60,079 bases of DNA from Clostridiales bacterium (GTDB lineage Bacteria > Bacillota > Clostridia > Lachnospirales > Lachnospiraceae): assembly GCA_021204025.1 (NCBI GenBank), contig JAJQAC010000040.1:1-60079 (forward strand), read 5' to 3'. The notes beneath the pieces were generated by a model that did no database searches, was not told where the DNA came from, and was given only the letters and a program-made list of their open reading frames with translations. Below, one piece after another: positions 47,101 through 56,423 of this stretch. Made by a program: the position numbers and the translations under genes. The first letter of the stretch is position 1; every line of letters begins with the position of its first letter.

Positions 47101-47928
47101 ATGAAGAGAACAAGATTAGAAACCGGTATCTTATATGGACTGTCTGTCCTGATTGCGTTATATTCCATCCTGCCGTTTGTCTGGGTGTTTATGACAGCTT
47201 TGAAATCACCGGAACAGATTTATAATATGAATCAGATTATTCCAACCTATATTACACTGGACAACTTTAAGCAGGTGCTGTTTCAGTCAAATTTTGTGCG
47301 TTATTTCTTAAACAGCGCATATATTTCCGTGATCGTTACCGTGGTTTCCATGGTGTTTGCCGTGATGGCTGCATATGGATTTTGCCGGTACCATATCCAC
47401 GGCGCAGACTCCCTGAAGATGGGAATCCTCTTCACCAGAATGTTTCCCGGCGTGTTGCTTTCGATACCTTATTATGTTATTATGAAAAAAGTCGGCCTGA
47501 TTGATACACATGCCGGTCTGATAGTAATAAACTGTTCTTTTGTTCTGCCGTTTGCGGTCTGGAATATGTGTACGTTTTTCCTTCAGATCCCATGGGAAAT
47601 TGAAGAGTCGGCTTTGATTGACGGCTGCAACCGATTTCAGGCATTTATGAAGGTGATTTTCCCGCTGGCAAAGCCGGGCATCTCAGCTACGACCTTGTAC
47701 TGCTTTCTGATGTCATGGGATGAGTTTATGTATGCGAATACCTTTATCAATTCGACGCTGAAAAAAACGGTTCAGGTCGGGATCCGGGATTATATCGGCG
47801 AGTACTCCACAGATTGGGGGCCGCTGATGGCGGCGGTCATCCTGAGCCTGGTTCCGGTTATTGTGTTCTTTATATTTGTTCAGGACAGTCTGGTCGGCGG
47901 ATTGTCCGCAGGTGCGGTAAAGGGCTGA
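47101..47928 (+). CDS. Sugar ABC transporter permease (MalG/UgpE type)
   Basis: A 275-residue permease with six predicted helices and the EAA loop (ESALIDGCNRFQAFMKVIFP). ATG 47101 follows GAAAGGAAA. Second half of the membrane channel for the binding protein at 44716. Confidence 0.92.
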   Translation: MKRTRLETGILYGLSVLIALYSILPFVWVFMTALKSPEQIYNMNQIIPTYITLDNFKQVLFQSNFVRYFLNSAYISVIVTVVSMVFAVMAAYGFCRYHIHGADSLKMGILFTRMFPGVLLSIPYYVIMKKVGLIDTHAGLIVINCSFVLPFAVWNMCTFFLQIPWEIEESALIDGCNRFQAFMKVIFPLAKPGISATTLYCFLMSWDEFMYANTFINSTLKKTVQVGIRDYIGEYSTDWGPLMAAVILSLVPVIVFFIFVQDSLVGGLSAGAVKG

Positions 47929-47960
47929 TTTTCCGGCAGCGGTAAAAAGAGGATAGCGGT

Positions 47961-49745
47961 ATGAGAGAAAAAGGCGATTTAAAACCAAGTATTAAGCAAA
48001 GTATGGTAAAAATGATTTTTCTGTACGTACTTGTGCCTCTTTTTGTCATGCTGGCTGTCCTCTGTTTTTTGCTGTACCGGACGTCTTATAAAAGTACGGC
48101 AGAAGCGTTTCAGATGATGTTCGATCAGAACCTGAAAGGGATCGACGATGCGATATTGCAGTCTAATTATGCGAGCAGTGCCATGATTGTTTATTCGGAG
48201 AGTAATGATTTCCTGAGAAATTATTACAAGGCGGAAGACGAGTATGAAACAGACAGGATAACCGGACAGATTGCCAATATGCTCGCAAATTATAACGCCA
48301 CGATGCTGGGAAGCTTCCAGGGAGAACTCATCGTAGTGATGAACGACGGTTATGTGATTAACTCTGCAAAACATCGTCGTCTGGTTGCGGAGCTGGAGGA
48401 TCTTTCCTGGTACAGAGAAATGGAAAAAAACGGTCAGTATCCCTATTGGGATAAAGATATGAACGACCTGTTTGATTATGATCCGGTCTACAGCTATGTG
48501 GTGTTCGGGCGCGCACTGGTGCGCTATCAGACGCTGCCGCTGGGGTATGCCCTGGTAAGGATTCCGGTAGAAAATCTGTTTCGTTTCCGTGAAGACAGCG
48601 GGTTTCAAAAAGGAGTCATGGCTATGTTCAGTGAGGACGGACGCCTCCTTGCCTGCAGCGACAGCACGATTTCGGAAGAAGATGTGAGAAGCCTTTACGC
48701 GCAATGGCAGGAAGACGGACATCGGGAGGGCCACTATGGTAAATTTTATCTGATGGCGTCCGACCTGATCTACAGCAGAAATGCTGTGATCTATGTGGGA
48801 AACGCGCACGAGATGTTTGCACACAGTGAACAGATCCTGATCTATGTGCTGGTCTTTATGATAGCCAGTTCTCTGATTTTGACGGGAGTGGTAATGTTTG
48901 TGTCCCAATATATCACAAGGCCGATCCTGTCTCTTTCTGAGCGTGTGCAGAAGATCGGAGAAAATCAGCCGGAGCTTTTAAAACTAGAGGAAAATTATTT
49001 TCAGGAAACGAGGATGCTGGAGAACCGTATGGTTGAGGCGCAGAAGCGGATCGAGCATTTGCTTGAGGAAGTGCGTACGGAGACAGAGATGAAGGAAAAA
49101 GCGCGGTTTGAGGCGCTGAAAGCGCAGATTAATCCCCATTTCCTGTTTAATACTCTGAATGCGATACGGTGGAAGGTAGAACTGAAGGGGGATAAAGAGG
49201 TGGCGGATGCCCTTTCCGCTCTCGGGGTTCTTCTGGGAGAAACCTATCGGAATGACAATGAAGCCGAGCGTATCAGTGATGCGCTGGATGTACTGGATGC
49301 TTATGTCAAAATCATGCAGGTGCGTTTTGGAGAAAAAATACAGTTTTTCTGTTCCGTACCGGAACAGCTGGGAAGATATCAGATCCCCAGATTTTGCCTG
49401 CAGCCGTTGGTAGAAAATTCGTTTATCCATGGTTTAAGCCACACGGAATGTGGGATTATCGCGCTGCGCGGCGAACGGGTCGGGGAGGATATTGTTCTGA
49501 CGCTGGTAGATAATGGATCCGGCCTGCAGGGGAAAGTACCGGTTCTGAATGAGGAAAAGTCATCAGATAAAAGGGGAATCAATGGTATTGGCATCTCGAA
49601 TGTCCATCAGAGGATTCAGGCAATGTACGGGAACGGCTATGGGCTTTCGATTGACTCGGATGTAGAGGTGGGTTTTAAGATATCTCTGAGAATCCCGGCC
49701 ATAAAGGAGGATGATACAGATGAAGGCGCTGATCGTAGAGGATGA
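47961..49745 (+). CDS. YesM-type sensor histidine kinase
   Basis: A 594-residue kinase: helix 1 at about 16-36, a large extracellular sensing region (about 40-285), helix 2 at about 290-312, HAMP, the His_kinase domain with INPHFLFNTLNAIRWK, and a HATPase domain with DNGSG and GIGISNVHQRI. This class pairs with AraC-type regulators and controls carbohydrate genes. It follows the sugar permeases and overlaps the regulator gene by 26 bases. Confidence 0.93.
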   Translation: MREKGDLKPSIKQSMVKMIFLYVLVPLFVMLAVLCFLLYRTSYKSTAEAFQMMFDQNLKGIDDAILQSNYASSAMIVYSESNDFLRNYYKAEDEYETDRITGQIANMLANYNATMLGSFQGELIVVMNDGYVINSAKHRRLVAELEDLSWYREMEKNGQYPYWDKDMNDLFDYDPVYSYVVFGRALVRYQTLPLGYALVRIPVENLFRFREDSGFQKGVMAMFSEDGRLLACSDSTISEEDVRSLYAQWQEDGHREGHYGKFYLMASDLIYSRNAVIYVGNAHEMFAHSEQILIYVLVFMIASSLILTGVVMFVSQYITRPILSLSERVQKIGENQPELLKLEENYFQETRMLENRMVEAQKRIEHLLEEVRTETEMKEKARFEALKAQINPHFLFNTLNAIRWKVELKGDKEVADALSALGVLLGETYRNDNEAERISDALDVLDAYVKIMQVRFGEKIQFFCSVPEQLGRYQIPRFCLQPLVENSFIHGLSHTECGIIALRGERVGEDIVLTLVDNGSGLQGKVPVLNEEKSSDKRGINGIGISNVHQRIQAMYGNGYGLSIDSDVEVGFKISLRIPAIKEDDTDEGADRRG

Positions 49746-51207
49746 ACTGCTGGCCAGAGTCGGGATGCGTTCCCTGATTGACTGGAAGGGGATGGGCATT
49801 ACATTGCTGGAGGATGCTCAGGATGGAAAGGAGGCGCGCAAGCGGATTGAAGAAGAGAAGCCGGATATTTTGCTGCTGGATCTGAATATCCCGGAAATCA
49901 GCGGACTGGAGCTGTTGAGGTTTATCCGGGAACAGGGCCTTCCCGTTAAGACTATTGTGGTGAGCTGTTATGATGATTTTGATACGGTAAAGGAAGCCAT
50001 GAAGCTGGGGGCGGTAGACTATATCCGCAAATTTGGACTTTCGAAAGACGAGCTTACGGCATCTTTGTCCAGTATCATCGAAATTCCACGGAAAATGACA
50101 GATAATCAAAAATCCGTAGCTCAGAATGATTATGAAAATCATAAAAAACTCGAGAGTATTCCGCCGGAATATCAGAGCGGATACTGCCTGAGTTTTTATC
50201 TTCTCTGGAAATACGCGGGAGAGATGACAGATCTGAGGATCGTAGAGACCATTGTCAATCAGTATTTTCAGGGAAAAGGATTTCAGGTACTGATGCTGAA
50301 TTATGAGGGAAAACTTCTGGCCTTTTTAAAGGACGAGGTTACGCAGCAGGACGTAGAGCAGCTGCTGCGTCAGATCGCCCCGTTTGTAAGTCATCCCTGT
50401 TACATCGGGACCACTGCCTGTCAGAATACGGAATACGATGCGAAGTTTTTTGTGAAAATTGCAAATTCGATTGAAAATTATGGGTTTTATGAGGCCGGAC
50501 CTCAGATCATCCGGCTGGATCAGCCCGTTGAGATTTATAAGACCTATCCCTTTGATGTTGCCGGTTATCTGGATCAGCTGGATCGGGGGATTCAGAAAAT
50601 CTCAGAGAAAGAGATCCTGGATGCGTTGGATCAGCTGTTTCACCAGATCCTGGAGCATGAATATCTTTCGGTTGCGTTGGTGAAACAATTAATGATAGAA
50701 ATTGTAAGCAGATTTTCTGATAAGGCGAGATCGCTGGGCGGAGCGATTGAAGAAATCGAAGTCCGTGACAGCAGTAAGCATTATCAGCAGATTGTATATA
50801 TGACGAGCTTTGGGGATTTACGGCAATGGTGGAAGGAATTCGTCCATGCGTTTACAGTTCAGTTCTTCACAAAACAGAAAAAGTCCGAATCGGATATCAT
50901 TGAAAGTGCGTTGGAGTATATCGATAACAATCTGGATAAGCCGATTCAGTTGTCAGATGTGGCGCGTTTTATCGGCGTATCGGAGCCATATCTGAGTTCT
51001 TTTTTTAAGAGAAATATGAATATTAATTTTATTCCCTATGTAAATGCCCAGAAGATCAAACGCGCCAGGCAGCTGTTTGCGGAGGGGAAAATGGTGTATC
51101 AGGTGTCAGAAATGCTGGGGTTTGAGAACAGCACTTATTTCTCCAAGGTTTTTAAAAAAATTGAAGGAGTAACGCCGGAACAATATCGCAAAAATCTGAG
51201 ATTGTAG
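49720..51207 (+). CDS. YesN-type response regulator with AraC DNA-binding domain
   Basis: A 495-residue regulator: receiver domain with phospho-acceptor D54 in LLLDLNIPEI, a long middle region, and a C-terminal pair of AraC helix-turn-helix motifs (IQLSDVARFIGVSEPYLSSF; VYQVSEMLGFENSTYFSKVF). ATG 49720 lies 9 bases from GGAGG, whereas ATG 49711 abuts it. Likely activates the transporter and glycosidase genes upstream in response to extracellular oligosaccharide. Confidence 0.92.
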   Translation: MKALIVEDELLARVGMRSLIDWKGMGITLLEDAQDGKEARKRIEEEKPDILLLDLNIPEISGLELLRFIREQGLPVKTIVVSCYDDFDTVKEAMKLGAVDYIRKFGLSKDELTASLSSIIEIPRKMTDNQKSVAQNDYENHKKLESIPPEYQSGYCLSFYLLWKYAGEMTDLRIVETIVNQYFQGKGFQVLMLNYEGKLLAFLKDEVTQQDVEQLLRQIAPFVSHPCYIGTTACQNTEYDAKFFVKIANSIENYGFYEAGPQIIRLDQPVEIYKTYPFDVAGYLDQLDRGIQKISEKEILDALDQLFHQILEHEYLSVALVKQLMIEIVSRFSDKARSLGGAIEEIEVRDSSKHYQQIVYMTSFGDLRQWWKEFVHAFTVQFFTKQKKSESDIIESALEYIDNNLDKPIQLSDVARFIGVSEPYLSSFFKRNMNINFIPYVNAQKIKRARQLFAEGKMVYQVSEMLGFENSTYFSKVFKKIEGVTPEQYRKNLRL

Positions 51208-52125
51208 TCAGGTCAGAGAGCCATGGCTGATCCAGTACTGTCGGCAAAGCCGAAGAAACGCTTTCTGCGCGTCGCTCAGATAGGCGTTTTTACGGTAACA
51301 CATGGTAATTTCCCAGAACGGGTGCTGGTCCAGGCGAAAATAGATGATATCCTTGTGGGGCAGGGCGAAAACTGCGGGGAGCAGGGCGCAGCCGACACCG
51401 GCGCAGACCATCCGGTATTTACTGACGTTGCTGCTTGTGCGAAAAAGGATCCTGGGACTGAATCCGGCGTCTGAGAATAATTGTTCCACGAGCTGGTGCA
51501 TGGTTGAGGTTCGCGCGATTTCAATAAAGGAATCGTCACGGAATTGCTTCAGGGAGATCACCGGTGCATATTTGGTGTCCGTTGCGCCAAGCGGGGCCAG
51601 CGGATGATCGGAGGGGACGGCGAGAAAGATCTCTTCCTGTCCCATGGACAGATAGTGGTTGTCATCCTTCTGATTTTCTGTGAGCGTGATCAGGCCCAGG
51701 TCAATCTGGCCTTTTGTAATCAGCCTCTGCATGGTGCGGACATTGCATTCCAGCGGTTCCAGGGTGACCTCGGGCCAGGTGCGGTGAAATTCCGGATAGA
51801 TCGCGGTGAACATGTCGATCCCGCGCTCCGGGATCAGACCGATATTAAAATGGCGGCGGGCCTGTTCGGCTATATCATAGATCCGGTTATAGGCGTCTTT
51901 TTTAATCATCAGGATTTCCTTGGCCGCCTGAATGTAAACCTCTCCGGCGGGAGTGGGTCTCCAGTCGGAACGGGTGCGGGTAAAGAGCGGAGTCCCCAGT
52001 TCGGTTTCGAGCTTCTGCAGCTGCTGGCTGAGGGCAGACTGAGTGACAAAGAGTTTTTCGCTGGCGCGGGTAATGCTTTTTTCTTCATGAATCATAAGAA
52101 TACTTTCCATCAGTTTCAGATCCAT
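51208..52125 (-). CDS. LysR family transcriptional regulator (1)
   Basis: A 305-residue LysR: an N-terminal winged helix (SITRASEKLFVTQSALSQQL) and an effector-binding domain. ATG 52125 follows GGGAGGT on -; the ATG 33 bases upstream lacks a site. It is divergent from the GlpA-like gene and probably controls it. It is paralogous to the LysR proteins at 55449 and 56424 (shared SELDIGF/GQIDLGL and YPEFHR/YPELHR regions). Confidence 0.93.
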   Translation of the reverse strand: MDLKLMESILMIHEEKSITRASEKLFVTQSALSQQLQKLETELGTPLFTRTRSDWRPTPAGEVYIQAAKEILMIKKDAYNRIYDIAEQARRHFNIGLIPERGIDMFTAIYPEFHRTWPEVTLEPLECNVRTMQRLITKGQIDLGLITLTENQKDDNHYLSMGQEEIFLAVPSDHPLAPLGATDTKYAPVISLKQFRDDSFIEIARTSTMHQLVEQLFSDAGFSPRILFRTSSNVSKYRMVCAGVGCALLPAVFALPHKDIIYFRLDQHPFWEITMCYRKNAYLSDAQKAFLRLCRQYWISHGSLT

Positions 52126-52180
52126 AAATACCTCCCGGATATCATAGGGGTCAGACACTTTTCCCCCGACATCATGAACA

Positions 52181-52193
52181 TTAGTAAAACTAA
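52181..52193. promoter_or_regulatory. Candidate LysR operator
   Basis: The palindrome TTAGT-AAA-ACTAA lies between the divergent lysR and GlpA-like genes, 23 bases upstream of the -35 element of the latter. Confidence 0.4.
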
Positions 52194-52215
52194 CATATCG
52201 ATTATTTTTATCAAT

Positions 52216-52244
52216 TTGACTAACTTACTATCTGTTTATATAAT
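52216..52244 (+). promoter_or_regulatory. Promoter of the GlpA-like operon
   Basis: TTGACT (52216-52221), 17-base spacer, TATAAT (52239-52244). A near-consensus promoter with a leader of about 110 bases. Confidence 0.75.
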
Positions 52245-52360
52245 AAAATCATAACAAATACAAGATAAAAATCAGTATTTTAATCAGGAGTATTTGTAAG
52301 GAAAGAAAAAATTTCCTTACGATGTGTGCGTCGGCGAAGGGCGGCAGAATGGAGACTGAC

Positions 52361-53842
52361 ATGAGAGATTATGATGTGATTGTGATCGGGGCCGGCGTGG
52401 TCGGCTCGGCGACGGCCAGGGAACTGTCCAGGTACCGCCTGAAGATCGCGGTGCTTGAGAAGGAGCAGGATGTGGCGTGCGGCAACAGCAGCCGCAATAC
52501 GGGTATGCTTCATGCCGGATTTACTTATAAGCCGGGGAGTCTGAAGGCGGAATGCGCGGTAGAAGGCAATCAGGAGTTTGACCAGGTGGCAAAGGAACTG
52601 GGCGTACCATTCCGGCGTACCGGCAAACTGGTTGTTGGTTTTACGGAGCATGACCGGGAAAATATTCTTAAGTTTAAGACGAACGGCGAGATCAATGGTG
52701 TGAAGGGCATGCGTATGATTGACAAGGACGAGATTCACCGCATCGACGCGAACGCGGGCGGCGAGTTCGCGATGTATGTGCCGTCCTCCGGCATCCTGGA
52801 TCCGATGCAGTATACGATCGCGCTGGCAGAAAACGCGTGTCAGAATGGCGTGAAGTTTTATTTCGGACAGCGGGTGACCGGTATCACGAGAGAGGATGAG
52901 ACATGGCTGCTTCACACGGAGACGGATGAGTTCCGGACAAAGTGGGTGATTAACTGTGCGGGTATGTATGCGTCTCAGATATCCGCAATGCTCGGATACC
53001 CGGACTATCCCGTCAGAGGTTTTAAGGGCGAGTATTTCGTGCTGGATAAGAAAGCAGGCGCTTATCTCTCCATCCCGGTCTATCCGGCGCCCAATGACAA
53101 GGGCGGATTCTCAACGCACGCGACGCCGACGATCGACGGCAATGTGCTGGTAGGACCGGATTCGTATGTGACGGAAGAGCCGGAGGATTATAAGGTTACG
53201 AAGGAGCATATGGACGGGCTCTTTGCCGACGGACAGAAGATGTTCAAACAGATGAAGCGGGATTACTTTATCCGCAATTTTGCCGGTATCCGCTGGAAGC
53301 GGATCAATCCGGAGACCGGAGAGGTGCTTGACTTTAAGCTGGAGGCTGATGAGGCACATCCAAACACAGTCAATCTGGTGGGAATCGAGTCTCCGGGCGT
53401 GACCTGCGCGCTGCCGCTCGCGAGGCGTGCCTGCCGGTTGCTGGTGGAGAAAGAGCAGACGGAGGAAAATCCGGACTTTGATCCGGTGCGCCCGGTGAGG
53501 AAGCGTTTCTATGAGATGACACATGAGGAGCAGGAAGAAGCGATTCAGGGCGATCCCATGTACGGAGAGATCATCTGCCGCTGTGAGACGGTGACCAAGG
53601 CAGAGATCCTGGCCGCGATCCACAATCCGCTGGGAGTCCATACCGTGGCGGGTATCAAGAACCGGACGCGCGCGACGATGGGACGCTGTCAGGGCGGTTA
53701 CTGTGAGACGAGGATTACGCAGCTGATTGAGAGTGAACTGGGCATATGTCCGGAGGAAGTGCGGTACTCGAAGAAAGACTCCTGGATGTTCACAGGCAAG
53801 GTGAGAGTATCAGAGACGGGAAAGGCGGGAAGAGAAGCATGA
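52361..53842 (+). CDS. GlpA-like FAD-dependent oxidoreductase with BFD-type 2Fe-2S domain
   Basis: A 493-residue flavoprotein. N-terminal DAO domain with FAD motif VIVIGAGVVGSATARELS and the SSRNTGMLHAGF segment; C-terminal bacterioferredoxin-like domain with cysteines in ICRCETVTK and GRCQGGYC. It resembles the catalytic subunit of anaerobic glycerol-3-phosphate dehydrogenase, but related proteins oxidise other hydroxy acids and no glpK or glpF is nearby. ATG 52361 follows GGAG; an earlier frame start is less likely. It overlaps the next gene by 4 bases. Confidence 0.88.
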   Translation: MRDYDVIVIGAGVVGSATARELSRYRLKIAVLEKEQDVACGNSSRNTGMLHAGFTYKPGSLKAECAVEGNQEFDQVAKELGVPFRRTGKLVVGFTEHDRENILKFKTNGEINGVKGMRMIDKDEIHRIDANAGGEFAMYVPSSGILDPMQYTIALAENACQNGVKFYFGQRVTGITREDETWLLHTETDEFRTKWVINCAGMYASQISAMLGYPDYPVRGFKGEYFVLDKKAGAYLSIPVYPAPNDKGGFSTHATPTIDGNVLVGPDSYVTEEPEDYKVTKEHMDGLFADGQKMFKQMKRDYFIRNFAGIRWKRINPETGEVLDFKLEADEAHPNTVNLVGIESPGVTCALPLARRACRLLVEKEQTEENPDFDPVRPVRKRFYEMTHEEQEEAIQGDPMYGEIICRCETVTKAEILAAIHNPLGVHTVAGIKNRTRATMGRCQGGYCETRITQLIESELGICPEEVRYSKKDSWMFTGKVRVSETGKAGREA

Positions 53843-55071
53843 GACAGGCGGATGTGGTAATTATCGGAGGCGGTCCCGCCGGACTGGCGGCGGCGGTGGA
53901 ACTGGTTCATAAGGGCGTGACAGATATCCTGATCCTGGAGCGGGAAAAGAAACTGGGAGGTATCCTGCGCCAGTGCATCCACGATGGATTTGGCCTGACG
54001 CGGTTTGGTGAGACGTTAAGCGGGCCAGAGTACGCGAGTCGGTTTATCCGGGAAGTGGAGGAACTGAAGATTCCTTATCTGACTGATACGACAGTACTGG
54101 AGGTGACTCCGGATAAAAAGGTTTACGCGGCTTCCTCACAGGGGTTCCTGACAGTTCAGGCAAAGGCCGTGATCCTCGCGATGGGCTGCAGGGAGCGTAC
54201 CAGGGGTGCGATCAGCATTCCCGGCACCAGGCCGGCAGGCGTCTATACGGCCGGCGTAGCGCAGGCATATATTAATCTGCAGAATAAAATGGTCGGCCGT
54301 GAGGTTGTGATCCTCGGCTCCGGTGATATCGGTATGATCATGGCGCGCCGGATGACCCTGGAGGGCGCGCATGTTCTGGGAGTGTTTGAGATCCAGCCTT
54401 ATCCGAGCGGACTCGCGCGTAACATCGAGCAGTGTCTGCATGATTATGACATTCCGCTTTATCTGAGCCATTCCGTGACGGAGATCCGGGGAACAGAGCG
54501 TCTGGAAGCGGTTGTGATCTCGGAAGTGGACGAGAGGATGCAGCCGGTTCCGGGGACAGAGAAGGTATATCCCTGCGACACCCTGATCCTTTCTGTTGGG
54601 CTGATTCCGGAGAATGAACTGACCTGGATGGCAGGAGCGAAGGAGGATCCCGGCACAAGAGGAGCGGCGGTGGATGAGCATTATCAGACGACAACGCCGG
54701 GAATCTTTGCTGCCGGCAATGTGTTGCATGTCCATGATCTGGTGGATTTTGTCTCGCTGGAGGCGGAGGCACTGGCAGACGCCGCGGCGCGGTATATTCA
54801 GAAGGGAAGTCTGCCGGAGAGCGGCTTTGCGGTAAAGGGAGACGGCATGACCGGACAGCTGGTGCCGGCACGTATCAGCGGGCAGGATGACGTGACGATC
54901 TCCTTCCGTGTGAGAAGACCGGTGCGAAACTGTACGATCCGGGTGAGCCAGGGCGGGCGTATCATACGTGAACTGCGCAAGCCGAAAGCGCTTCCTGCAG
55001 AGATGATTCAGATCCCGGTCAAGGCGGGGCAGCTGGAAGAAAAGGATCTGGAGGTGGAAGTATTATGCTGA
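53839..55071 (+). CDS. GlpB-like FAD/NAD(P)-dependent oxidoreductase
   Basis: A 410-residue flavoprotein with an N-terminal FAD motif (DVVIIGGGPAGLAAAVEL), a central NAD motif (REVVILGSGDIGMIMARR) and GIFAAGNVLHVHD near the end. Family members pass electrons from the GlpA-type subunit to a further acceptor. Starts in an ATGA overlap with the preceding gene and overlaps the DUF1667 gene by 7 bases, so the three proteins are made together. Confidence 0.88.
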   Translation: MRQADVVIIGGGPAGLAAAVELVHKGVTDILILEREKKLGGILRQCIHDGFGLTRFGETLSGPEYASRFIREVEELKIPYLTDTTVLEVTPDKKVYAASSQGFLTVQAKAVILAMGCRERTRGAISIPGTRPAGVYTAGVAQAYINLQNKMVGREVVILGSGDIGMIMARRMTLEGAHVLGVFEIQPYPSGLARNIEQCLHDYDIPLYLSHSVTEIRGTERLEAVVISEVDERMQPVPGTEKVYPCDTLILSVGLIPENELTWMAGAKEDPGTRGAAVDEHYQTTTPGIFAAGNVLHVHDLVDFVSLEAEALADAAARYIQKGSLPESGFAVKGDGMTGQLVPARISGQDDVTISFRVRRPVRNCTIRVSQGGRIIRELRKPKALPAEMIQIPVKAGQLEEKDLEVEVLC

Positions 55072-55421
55072 GAGAATTTACCTGCATTATGTGCCCGCAG
55101 GGGTGTGAGATAAGCGTAGATATCGAGAAGGACACGATTGTCGGAGTGTCGGGAAACCGCTGTCCTAAGGGTAAGGAATACGTGACTCAGGAGATTGTCA
55201 ATCCGATGCGCAATATCGCCAGTTCGGTGCTGGTTACCGGCGGCGAGCTGCCGCTCGCCAGCGTACGCCTGACCCGGCCGATCCCTAAGAACCGGATCTT
55301 TGACGTGATGGCGGAGATCAGAAAGGTCTGCCTCACCGCGCCGGTACAGGCCGGAGATGTCGTGATCTCCGATGTACTGGGGCTGGGGAGCGATGTGATC
55401 CTGACGAAGACGGTGGAGTGA
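55065..55421 (+). CDS. DUF1667 cysteine-rich protein
   Basis: A 118-residue DUF1667 protein with C7, C10, C14 and C33 (CIMCPQGC; NRCPKG), which could hold an iron-sulphur cluster. Regularly found as the third gene after GlpA-like and GlpB-like genes in Clostridia, thus probably the third subunit. It has no membrane helix, unlike the E. coli GlpC anchor. Confidence 0.88.
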   Translation: MLREFTCIMCPQGCEISVDIEKDTIVGVSGNRCPKGKEYVTQEIVNPMRNIASSVLVTGGELPLASVRLTRPIPKNRIFDVMAEIRKVCLTAPVQAGDVVISDVLGLGSDVILTKTVE

Positions 55422-55448
55422 CAGACTGCGTTTTGGTACAACCAGGGT

Positions 55449-56357
55449 CTACAGGCTGTTCCAGTTTTCCTGTGCCAGCCGTATAAACTCTTTTGCCCCT
55501 GAGTTGAGATATCCGGAACGCGGGTAGCTTACGGCAACGTCCCAGATGGGATGCGTCTCCAGTGTGAAACGGGCCAGCCGCGGTGATGGCTTGCGGACAT
55601 AGTACCAGGGAATGATACCGCAGCAGAACGTGGATTCGACCATCCGCGCGATGCCTGCGGTATTATTGGTTTCAAAGAGAATATTCGGGGTAAAGCCGGC
55701 CTGCTCAAAGAGCCGGTCGCATACAGCACGCAGCGTGGAGGTCTTGTCCATCAGAACAAAAGGCTCGTATCGGAGCTCGCGGATATCCAGTGTCGTGAGC
55801 GGAGCACCGTCAGGAGCTGCTTTTGCGGCGGTGGGATGCCCGGAGGGGATGATGAGGATCAGTTCTTCTTTGCCAAGGACCAGATAGTTATCGGAAGTAC
55901 GCTCCTGTTCATGCAGAGTCATAAAACCGATATCGAGTTCACCGCGGGCAATTGCTTCCTGCTGTGGGCGGACACGCATCTCGATCGGGCGCACTTCAAG
56001 GTTGGAAAAATTCCGATGCAGTTCCGGATAGATCTCAGTAAAGAGACGCAGCCCGCGGCCGGGAGTGAGACCTATGGTGAGAGAGCCTTTTTTGGCGTTT
56101 ACCACATCATAAATACGGTTGTAGGTAGTCTTTTTGATCTGGAGAGCCTCCTTGGCGCCTTCCATATAGATGCGTCCGGCTTCGGTCAGCCGCCAGTTGG
56201 TGCGTGAGCGGTGGAAAAGCGGGGTGCCCAGTTCCTTTTCCAGTTTCAGAAGCTGCTGATTGAGCGCGGACTGAGTGATAAAAAGCTTATCCGCCGCTTT
56301 GGTAATGTTATTTTCTTCTGCGATTTTGAGAATGTATTCGATCTGTTTGGTATCCAT
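55449..56357 (-). CDS. LysR family transcriptional regulator (2)
   Basis: A 302-residue LysR with an N-terminal helix-turn-helix (NITKAADKLFITQSALNQQL) and an effector domain similar to LysR 1 and 3. ATG 56357 follows AGGAG. It converges on the DUF1667 gene with only 27 bases between and no visible terminator. Its target is unclear. Confidence 0.92.
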   Translation of the reverse strand: MDTKQIEYILKIAEENNITKAADKLFITQSALNQQLLKLEKELGTPLFHRSRTNWRLTEAGRIYMEGAKEALQIKKTTYNRIYDVVNAKKGSLTIGLTPGRGLRLFTEIYPELHRNFSNLEVRPIEMRVRPQQEAIARGELDIGFMTLHEQERTSDNYLVLGKEELILIIPSGHPTAAKAAPDGAPLTTLDIRELRYEPFVLMDKTSTLRAVCDRLFEQAGFTPNILFETNNTAGIARMVESTFCCGIIPWYYVRKPSPRLARFTLETHPIWDVAVSYPRSGYLNSGAKEFIRLAQENWNSL

Positions 56358-56423
56358 AAGTTCTCCTGTGAATATGCGAAGGCGTATTTCTAATTCTGGT
56401 ATAAACGAATTAAGTGAGATATT

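Noticed and set aside
52361-55421. Naming the triad glpA, glpB, glpC
   Set aside because: Domain order fits GlpA and GlpB, but DUF1667 is not GlpC, there is no glpK, and related flavoproteins act on other substrates; symbols were left empty.
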